Shown here in pieces: positions 56,341-64,000 of a stretch of 64,000 bases of DNA. The stretch is taken from assembly GCF_964355755.1 (NCBI RefSeq), contig NC_092674.1, positions 5,151,001 to 5,215,000 of the forward strand, given 5' to 3'. The notes below the pieces were generated by a model. That model worked only from the letters and a program-made list of their open reading frames with translations. It did no database searches and was not told where the DNA came from. Source of the DNA: Antedon mediterranea (lineage: Eukaryota > Echinodermata > Crinoidea > Comatulida > Antedonidae). Made by a program: the position numbers and the translations under genes. Within the stretch, counting starts at the first letter, position 1. Each line of letters opens with the position of its first letter.

Positions 56341-56369
56341 CTGACAGAAATTGAGTCTGTTTCATATCA

Positions 56370-56628
56370 AAGTATGAATTCTTGTTGTATTTTACTTCAA
56401 ATACAAGTTATTCACTTCTGTAACAAAACAATAATATTTATTCACGTATAAAAAGAGAAAAGAAACGTTTAATTATAACCCAAAAACCATTGTCTGACAG
56501 ACAATTTAAGTATGTTTTGCTTTAAATTACATTTTTTCAGGTAAAATAACTATTTGGGACAATAAAATGACACATTCAAAAACAAATTTGAAATAAAAAA
56601 TATTTTTCAGAGGGATAATATATCTTAA
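56370..56628. mobile_element. MITE copy, TTAAAGATGTATTGTCCCCC family, reversed
   Basis: Ends CAGAGGGATAATATATCTTAA, the inverse of the family start. Inside, TAACTATTTGGGACAATAAA ATGACACATTC is the inverse of the 42870-42900 sequence. Confidence 0.65.
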
Positions 56629-56787
56629 AAACTGTTACGTCAATAAGCGAGCAGCGTTGTTGTAAGAAATATTCTTGTTTATAGTGTACATTCAATGTAA
56701 ATTGAATTTTTGTTTTTGAAACAAAAATAATAAGAAGGGAAAAAACAAAAAATAAGGTTGCGTGAATGTGTTTCTACCTCCCCCGCC

Positions 56788-56940
56788 TTAAGCTCTGTCT
56801 ACACTGTGAAGCTACTTCAAGTATACAAATATGGTAGTGATATACTCAAATATGGTAGTGACATTACATCATCATGTTCATATATTGGCACATCACATTG
56901 TTTTATCACATAAAGTTTGATAGTGTAGACAGGGCTTTAG
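56788..56940. mobile_element. MITE, CTGTCTACACTATCAAACT family, complete copy
   Basis: TTAAGCTCTGTCTACACTGT to TTTGATAGTGTAGACAGGGC TTTAG. Confidence 0.82.
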
Positions 56941-57050
56941 ATATATTGTTCCCATGAAAAAAAATTAACAATGTTGAATCATTTTACATCTCCCTGCTAG
57001 TTGAATAGGCAAATGTAATGTTACATTTGGTAATATATTATTATTTACAA

Positions 57051-58375
57051 AAATCGGTAAAATATATTAAAATCGTTTAATTTGTTTGTAGCCTAATTTG
57101 TTTAGCGCAATCATTGCTTTTGCTTTTTTTCCGAGAAAATAAATGACTTTGTTAAAACTTCAATGTCACCTAATTAAAGTTTAATTACAGTTTGATGACG
57201 TGTTTAAGGTTCATCGCATATTTTTATTGCAGGTGTTGTCCTGAATTCTTAAAAACTGATATACTAATGTTACATAAGAGTTCGTGTTTCCCTGAAATTT
57301 GAGTGGACTAATTGTTTCCTATTATGGAGGATATTGTAGCGTATTATATAATATATAGGTTCCCCCAAGGACATGTTACCGGTAAACGTTTCCAGACAGT
57401 TGAACAGTAATAGCCTACTACCGATTTATGTGCCGTATTTGTATTGTTTCGGGTTCCTATGATGTTGTATTCGTTAAATCCCCAACGGAAAATCAATCCT
57501 TTTGTTGTTATAACACATTGTGGTTGTTAGTGACGTCAACTGACTCCTGACGTTTCATTTTGTTGTTGTTAAGAACCAGTTAATTTATAGTAAAATACCA
57601 TTTATTTAAACCTCAATTGTTTTTTTAATTTGTTTGCAATTTAGGCGGATAGCGAAGTGGTACGGATGTTGAGAAGTGGTTTCACCCATGGTCTAAACTA
57701 TTATAGTTCAATGGTTTCAATTCACGTTCACTTCTGTTCGAAATGGTTCATTGTCAGATGAATGTAAGACTAATTTGCATTGTCGTTCACGACAGAAGTC
57801 GACCATAATAATAGGAGTAGTCATACTCGAATTAAAATATTGAATGATGGGTCATTTTGTATCGTAGGTACCAAAACAATGCAACATTAAATCGTCAAAT
57901 AGTTGCTATTTATAGTGTTATACATCAATAATGTAATTAGTCATCAAGTGGTTACTGTGCGCTCGTGTTGTTTAACCATGGAGATATACCCTTATGATTT
58001 AACCTTGTGCTGTGCGGCTTTGCAATTACCTCATCAGTGGGGATTTTCCCTCTTTTTCAGGCTTCCGACTCTGGACAAGTTGCCACTTCCTATTTAGCTT
58101 TTTATAAACAAAAACAATCCTGGTATATTAATAATTTATTTACTCATTATTGTATTTATTCCTGTTAAATAAGGAACACTGATTGCATGTGCACTTCAAC
58201 TTGTTAAGGTGCGTCCAAAGAAACAAAATATAACAATAAACAAAGAGGAATACAAAAATGGGAATGTATATTCCTACTAATAAACAAAGACTACCAACAT
58301 CACACCAAGCTTCAACTAATTAACAGACTATGTAGTATCTATATACAACAAACAGATCAAAACATTAAAGCTTGA
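57051..58375. other. Spacer, no gene recognised
   Basis: AT-rich. A degenerate tRNA-like stretch (57640-57725, GGCGGATAGCGAAGTGGTAC ... GGTTTCAATTC) may be an old SINE head but is too weak to call. Open frames are short and unremarkable. Confidence 0.35.
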
Positions 58376-58800
58376 TCAACCTGTAGCCGAACATTTTAAT
58401 TCAGTTGGTCACTCGATTGCAAGTTTCAGAGTTATTGCAATAGACCACGATGTCAAATGGAGCGACAAAACTCGCAAAGACAAAAAAAACCACTGGGAAT
58501 TACTACTTAAAACCACAAAACCTTTTGGACTTAACATTAGGAACATACTCCCAGATCGGTCAAATTATTCCATTGACTACCAAAATTTAAGTTTCAATTT
58601 TAACCACCATTTTAGCTGTTTTTTTAGTTTCATTCCAAAATTGTTTATATCTCTACTAAGCTACCTTCTTTGTTTTCGACTCTTATTTAGTCTCCACCCA
58701 CCATTCACCACCCTGTCTCCTTTGTTGTATTTCTTTTATTCCTGTCCACCCAGACAGCACTTGCCAGTTCTTATGCTATGACTTTATCCAAATTCCTTCA

Positions 58801-58835
58801 CTGATCAAGGGATAGTGTTTCCCGAAAGCTCTGAT
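58801..58835 (+). ncRNA. Hammerhead-like motif in Penelope pseudo-LTR, copy A
   Basis: CTGATCA, then AGGGATAGTGTTTCCC (a short stem II), then GAAAGCTCTG. It matches the hammerhead core CUGAUGA...GAAA except for one base (G to C) in the first box. Confidence 0.5.
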
Positions 58836-59393
58836 AACTTTTCTGGCTATTTTACTTTATCGTTTTGATTTAGCTTTTCGCTTCTTTTTTTTAATCTCTA
58901 TTGAGATCCAGCCACTGATACACCCACAGCATTGTCATTTTTCCAGTATTTTTCCTTTGGATATATATACATATATACATATATCTATCCATTACGGGCT
59001 ATTATTGAGAAACATATGCCCATTCTACAGTCCACAGAACGTCTCAGGACTGTTTTTCCGGAACCACCCATTATTGCATTTCGTAGACCTCCCAACCTTC
59101 GTGATTAGTCAGATCCAAATTTAAGAGTGAAATTAACTCTCATGACAGCCAAAATTTGGCCAGTCACCTTTGCGGTAAATCTTGCAAAACTTGTTCATTG
59201 GTTGATTCTACTTAAAAATTTGAGAGTAACCAAACTGGCCGCATTTTTCGGATAAGACAATCAATTAATTGTCTAACCAAAAACGTCATTTATCTCATAT
59301 ACTGTAATATTTGTGGCAAACAGTACGTCGGAGAAACAAAAAACACTCTCCGTATGAGAATGACACAACATAGATGAGCTATCAAAACATTAA

Positions 59394-59714
59394 AGCTTGG
59401 AGGGCGTGTGGCGCAGTGTGTTGGACGTTGGACTACCGATCGTCAGACCTAGGTTCGAATCCAACTCTCGCCGCATTGCTTGTATCCGTAGGCAAGATAC
59501 TTTACTTACGTTGCCTCTCTCTACCCAGGTGTATAAATGGGTACCCAGTTAGATCTAGACACAACTGCGCTGGTTACCGGCTGCATTATGGGAGTATGTT
59601 TCCATACGTGTTTGATCCCAAAAAATACTGGGGTAATAATGCTTGTAAAGCGCCTTTGAGCATGATTACTCATGAAAAGGGCGCTATATAAATCTGGTAT
59701 TATCATATATTATA
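59394..59714 (+). mobile_element. tRNA-derived SINE inserted in the Penelope remnant
   Basis: tRNA-like head with GTGGCGCAGTGTGTTGGACG (A box) and GGTTCGAATCC (B box), a body with GGTGTATAAATGGGTACC, and the tail GGGCGCTATATAAATCTGGT followed by TATTAT repeats, the LINE-like 3' end seen in many metazoan SINEs. Copy A of the Penelope repeat shows the uninterrupted sequence (ATTAAAGCTTGATCAACCTG). Confidence 0.85.
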
Positions 59715-60146
59715 TTATCAACCTGTAGCCGAACATTTTAATTCAGCTGGTCACTCGATTGCAAATTTCAGAGTTATTGCAATAGACCACGATGTCAAAT
59801 GGAGCGACAAAACTCGCAAAGACAAAGAAAACAACTGGGAATTAATACTTAAAACTACAAAGCCTTTTGGACTTAACATTAGGAACATACTCCCAGATCG
59901 GTAAAATTATTTCATTGACTACCAAAATTTAAGTTTTAATATTAAGCACCATTTTAGCTTTTTTTAGTTTCATTCCAAAATTGTTTATATCTCTACCAAG
60001 CTACCTTCTTTGTTTTCTACTCTTATTCAGTCTCCACCCACTATTCAACACGCTGTTTCTATTGTTATATTTCTTTTATTCCTGTCCACCCAGGCAGCAC
60101 TTGCCAACTCATATGCTATGACTTTGTCCAAATTCCCTCACTTGCA

Positions 60147-60180
60147 CTGATGAAGAGCTAGTGTTGCCCAAAAGCTCTGC
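60147..60180 (+). ncRNA. Hammerhead-like motif in Penelope pseudo-LTR, copy B
   Basis: CTGATGA is exact, followed by AGAGCTAGTGTTGCCC and AAAAGCTCTG. The second box GAAA reads AAAA and stem II is weakened. Both changes would be expected to abolish cleavage. Confidence 0.5.
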
Positions 60181-60336
60181 TAACTTTCTGGCTGTTTACT
60201 TTATCGTTTTGATTTAGCTTTTCGCTTTTCTTTTTTGTATCTCCATTGAGATCCAGCCACTGATACCCACAGCATTGTCATTTTTTTAAGTAATTTGCCT
60301 TTGGATCTATATATATATACACACACATACATCATC

Positions 60337-61720
60337 TATATTATAAGTGAGAGAGTTTGTCTGTTTGTCTGTTTGTTCGTTATACAAAATTTTGTTACTG
60401 CACATAATCTTACATATGGGGTATCAAAATGACCGCAATTGTACCGGGAATGTTCTAAGCTATATTTCAACATCATCCGCCACCTAGGATCCAAGTTAGG
60501 GACCAAAATGTGGTCAAAACCCCCACTTTCGATGTTTGTTCGTTATAAAAATTTCTGTGTCTGCACGTAACCATACGTATGGGGTATCAAAATGATGGCA
60601 ATTGTACCCGGAAGGTTTTAAACTACATTTAAAAAAATTCCCCCGACTCCTGGGGTTTTTTTGGAATGGGTGGGGGGGGGGTGGTTGTGTGGTGGTTTGT
60701 GATGTCATTTTTGCTAGGGCTCGGGGTTGTAGGCTATCGAATTGTAAAATTATACTACAAAAGTTTTACAGTATTTGAATTATCCTCAGCAAGGCGTTTG
60801 GGGAAATATAGATATAGCTATACATATTTCATTCATTAAACAATATGACACCTATTCAATTACACATTTAGCAAAGTACTTTAACCATATCCAGCTATTT
60901 GTTTGGTCTCTTGGATTGCCTCATTACAGACATCCATACCTGTGTGAACATACACATGTTGTTTACTGTTACTGTGTTCAACTACATCACCAATCCTCCA
61001 AGGAAAAAAACGTACATTGTGGGAGAGTGGGGTTGGGAGATAGGGTTTGGGAGTTTGGTTTCAGGAGAGAGTGGGGATTTTGCTTACACCAGAATTGTGG
61101 TTGGAAACTTTTAAAGTATTTAATCATCCCTGGGAAGCGGATGGGAGTTTGGGGTGGGGATGTACATCTAGGCCTATCACCATGACCGAAACTGTATTTG
61201 GAATGTTTTAAACTACATTTGAAAACTGCCACTGAGGGATTATGGGTTGGGAGTGATAATAATATAAATTGTACTGGAACCGGCTTCAACAGATCACCCA
61301 GTGTATCTGGCGTGTGTTTTTTGTAGAGGGAGAAGGAGCGAAAATACTAGCGTAATGAAGTAGCCTATATGATTGGATTGTACTAGGAAAAGTTACTAAA
61401 TTTGAACTGTCCAGGGGAGGAGTTAAGGTTTGTTGATGGTGGCTGGGGTGGTGAAAGGAGAAAGAAGGCTGGGTGCCCGCAGTATCTAAATTACAAATTT
61501 TAATTATCAGCCAATATGACACCTATTCATTTACACAATTTACAACGTACTACAACCATTATTAGACCCATCGTAGTTATGAATACTCCTCTCAATTCGA
61601 AGCTTAGGTTGAATTGAATTTGTCCATCACTGGGAAGATTTTGTTTTTAAGAAAGAGTATGGGGTGTTGTTGAGGGGTCGATGTTGGTGAGTATAGACAG
61701 ATACTGGCGTCGGGTGTTAT
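60337..61720. repeat. Diverged internal repeats, possible Helitron-type element
   Basis: Starts TCTATATTATAAGTGAGAG, a Helitron-like beginning. The phrase ATGGGGTATCAAAATGA with GCAATTGTACC and AAGGTTTTAAACTACATTT recurs at about 60415, 60578 and, weaker, 61180; ATGACACCTATTCA-TTACAC recurs at 60845 and 61515. No Rep/helicase frame. Classification is tentative. Confidence 0.4.
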
Positions 61721-63537
61721 GTACTGAGAAGGCTGTAAACTAATTTTGAAACCCGCCCTGGGGCGGGTATAATTGCTAGTAATATATATAAAAATAATAA
61801 TACAGGCAGTGGAATATGCTCATGATATTGGACGCAAACATGTATACTGGGAATCGGGTGGGATAAGATCATTAAAGCGCGGCATACAACTTGTATAGTC
61901 CTATTTAAGCCTTGGAAGCCGGACTTACGTGCCTTCTGCTGGCACAATAACTGATAGAGTCTCCTGGAAGTCTGTGAAAGTTAACATCACCCAAATAATG
62001 ATGTACTGTAGGCAATTTTTTATCGTGTTTTTTAACTGCAATTGTGTGTGTATTGGCAAAAAACATCCTGATGTTTATTATCCAAATGGCCTTCCAATAA
62101 AAGTGAGACTTAATTGTTTGCATTGTTTTCTTGTTGTAATTGCTTCCGGGATTTGACGATTGCATTGAGGGATTTTCCCCTTATACTGTAATCACCGCAT
62201 TTGTACGTCACATCAGTCAAACACTATCAGCAATCTGGCCAATCAGACGCGACGACAGGAAGCCTTGTTGATTCTAACATTTAAGACTTTTACCACGAAA
62301 TTAAGGTTGCCAGGACTGTTCTTCTCACGATATGATTACTCATTCATTTCATCCTGTTCGATTCAAAATTAGTGATTTTATACCTCCATGATTCAATTTT
62401 AGCAAATTCCTGACAAATTCATTTATAGCGTCTCATCTTATCAATTAGGCGTACTTTGTTAAGTCAGATCAGGAAGAAAGAAACAAAATAAAAACATCTC
62501 TAATGATCAGCAATTGCTGGATGGATCATCGTCATTAAATATGGTCCCAAAAAAAATGTAATCACCCTGGTTAGAAACAGCAAATCACCAAAGAAACTGT
62601 CAGTTTTACGCGCCTCTGAGGCAAATGAGTTGGCTCTCTGCGTGAAGCGAATAACTTGGTGTCGGGTAACGTTCCGAGAGCACCGATTCTTACGTTCTGC
62701 ACGATATTATAACAAGTAAAACCACACGGTTTAAAAAATATTCAGATATATTTAAATCGTCACATTATTAAATAAAATAACACAAACATTATTTATATCA
62801 GCTTTTGTTTATTTCAATGGCATAACTTTGAAAAATCTGCGTATTGTAGTATACAAAAAAACCTTACATTTCAATATGGAATGCATGCAATATATGACTA
62901 GGTCTCCAAGTTCTGTAATAAGTCTAGGGGTAAGTCAACTGGGTTTCCGGGTCCATATATGGAGGTAAATTAGTCTTTATGACATAATATATATATTCTA
63001 TATAATACATTTTATTATTTTTTTTTTTTTCATTTTTTAGGACCATTTACATTTTTAATAAAATTGATAATAAATAATGCAGATATTATTAGATTAACTA
63101 TTCACACGTTTACTTATGTATACATTATTATCTGGAAATACTTTCAGTAAGGCAGGACATAATGAACGTGTTGAACCTAATGTAGGCCGTAACTAACTGG
63201 TACTTAGGACAACAATTATATATTAATATAAGTTAGCTAATCGGCAGTTAACGACTACCTACCTTTAAAAATAATAATAGGCCTATGCACGTTATAGACC
63301 TGTTAATGGTAGTGTGGCTATGTCTGTAAAAGTATGGCTATATACACTTTGTTCCCCTCTCTTTTGTGGCTATATACACTATTAAAAAAACTTAATTATT
63401 ATAACCCAGATGACTGCTCGTCGAACTACTGTCCGGTTTATATAACAGCGATTTAGGGCTCTCCGAAGCCTTTTGTTCCCCTTGCATAGTTCTCCTTCCT
63501 ATCCTAATGTTGAATTAAGAATAAAATTCATGGAACC
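61721..63537. other. Spacer, no gene recognised
   Basis: Mixed sequence with short open frames lacking splice or family support. A duplicated phrase, TGGCTATATACACT, occurs at 63336 and 63368. Confidence 0.35.
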
Positions 63538-63690
63538 AAAGGTTCCCACTAGAGACGTAACACAGGATGTAACGCCACGTAATTTGACCAATCACAAGCG
63601 ATGGATTATTCTATTATTATAACTGTCGCCTCTCATTGGTCAATTGCGTTGCGTCCGCGTCCTTGCATTGCGTCTATTTAGTGGGAAACC
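63538..63690. mobile_element. MITE, GGTTCCCACTAG family, copy near window end
   Basis: AAAGGTTCCCACTAGAGACG TAACACAGGATGTAACG to GCATTGCGTCTATTTAGTGG GAAACC, with ACCAATCACAAGCGATGG and TCATTGGTCAATTGCG inside. Confidence 0.8.
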
Positions 63691-64000
63691 AATCAAAGCT
63701 ATTAACAGTGACGTCATTTTTAGGAAGTCAACATACAGCAGTGACGTCATATTGTTATATTTAATTTTCATCCATATCATTCGATTATTTCTTTATATTT
63801 CCATCTTCCATTCAATCTCCAGATTTTATAGTTTCGATTCGGCATTTGGTAGCCTCTTGTTTTGTGAGAAAATGTCTATCGTTTTCAACTTTTAACAACT
63901 TTACTTCAGTTCCGTCAATTGCAAGATAATGCCCTACAAATAAATAATAAAAACGATGTATTTATAGGCTATACTATTAGGTGTATATAGACCAGAAAAC

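Larger units (their letters stand above)
58376..60315 (+). mobile_element. Penelope-like element remnant with ~600-bp flanking direct repeats
   Basis: Copy A (58376-58977) and copy B (59718-60315) are near-identical 3' ends encoding QPVAEHFNS.GHSIA.FRVI, DHDVKWSDKTRKDK and KPFGLNIR. Between them, 58985-59390 encodes FPEPPIIAFRRPPNLRD and a GIY-YIG domain start VIYLIYCNICGKQYVGETKN, then LRMRMTQHR. This order (A, internal part, B) is the partial tandem arrangement typical of Penelope elements with pseudo-LTRs. A SINE interrupts the coding part at 59394-59714. The RT domain is missing. Confidence 0.8.

Noticed and set aside
57640-57725. tRNA or SINE head
   Set aside because: Only loose A- and B-box resemblance and no folded cloverleaf by eye.
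59399-59475. tRNA gene
   Set aside because: A and B boxes are present but the sequence continues into a SINE body with a LINE-like tail and the acceptor stem does not close. The same applies to 40209-40280.
60337-61720. Firm Helitron call
   Set aside because: Only a Helitron-like first few bases; no CTRR end with hairpin and no Rep/helicase could be shown, so it is listed only as a tentative repeat.

Overview
This is an AT-rich, intron-rich animal genomic window. I read it as an invertebrate deuterostome, most likely an echinoderm. The evidence is vertebrate-like orthologues cut into many short exons, a chimeric 5S/tRNA-headed SINE, Penelope-like and CR1/RTE-like retroelements, many foldback elements and MITEs, and a great many AGGCCT words between genes. 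No bacterial, organellar or viral gene structure is present. Exons were assembled by hand from splice sites, frame continuity and family similarity; no search was run.

Layout. 1-3.7 kb: MITEs, a segmental duplicate, a 53-bp satellite and a longer tandem repeat. 3.87-6.59 kb (+): a small secreted ShK-type cysteine-rich peptide gene with a frameshift in its last exon and an 870-bp foldback in intron 1. 6.7-13.3 kb: nested giant inverted repeats built from ~150-bp modules. 13.6-14.1 kb: second copy of the 0.4-1.2 kb duplicate. 14.5-15.06 kb: tandem array that overlaps the end of the next gene. 15.03-21.13 kb (-): PELP1, 14 exons, 764 codons. 22.18-26.65 kb (-): RNF168-like E3 ligase, 6 coding exons, 984 codons. 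26.9-32.0 kb: LINE remnants, a Penelope-like element and foldbacks. 32.43-44.71 kb (+): EIF2A, 18 coding exons, 595 codons, with two consecutive U12-type introns and many transposon insertions. 45.0-48.1 kb: nested DNA transposons and a 24-bp minisatellite. 48.19-51.36 kb (-): a five-coding-exon gene for a leaderless 242-residue beta-trefoil protein resembling the FGF/IL-1 superfamily, with a TATA promoter. 51.5-64 kb: MITEs, LINE fragments, a mutator-like foldback inside a LINE, and a Penelope-like element with hammerhead-like motifs and a SINE inside it; no ordinary gene was recognised there.

The genes are not an operon. PELP1 (ribosome biogenesis), EIF2A (translation) and RNF168 (DNA-damage ubiquitin signalling) are housekeeping loci that happen to be neighbours. 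The ShK peptide and the beta-trefoil gene are the candidates for secreted or immune-type functions. The most interesting items are the beta-trefoil cytokine-like gene, the paired U12 introns of EIF2A, the multiplied ubiquitin-binding exons of the RNF168-like gene, the PELP1 3' end turned into a tandem array, and the hammerhead-bearing Penelope repeats.
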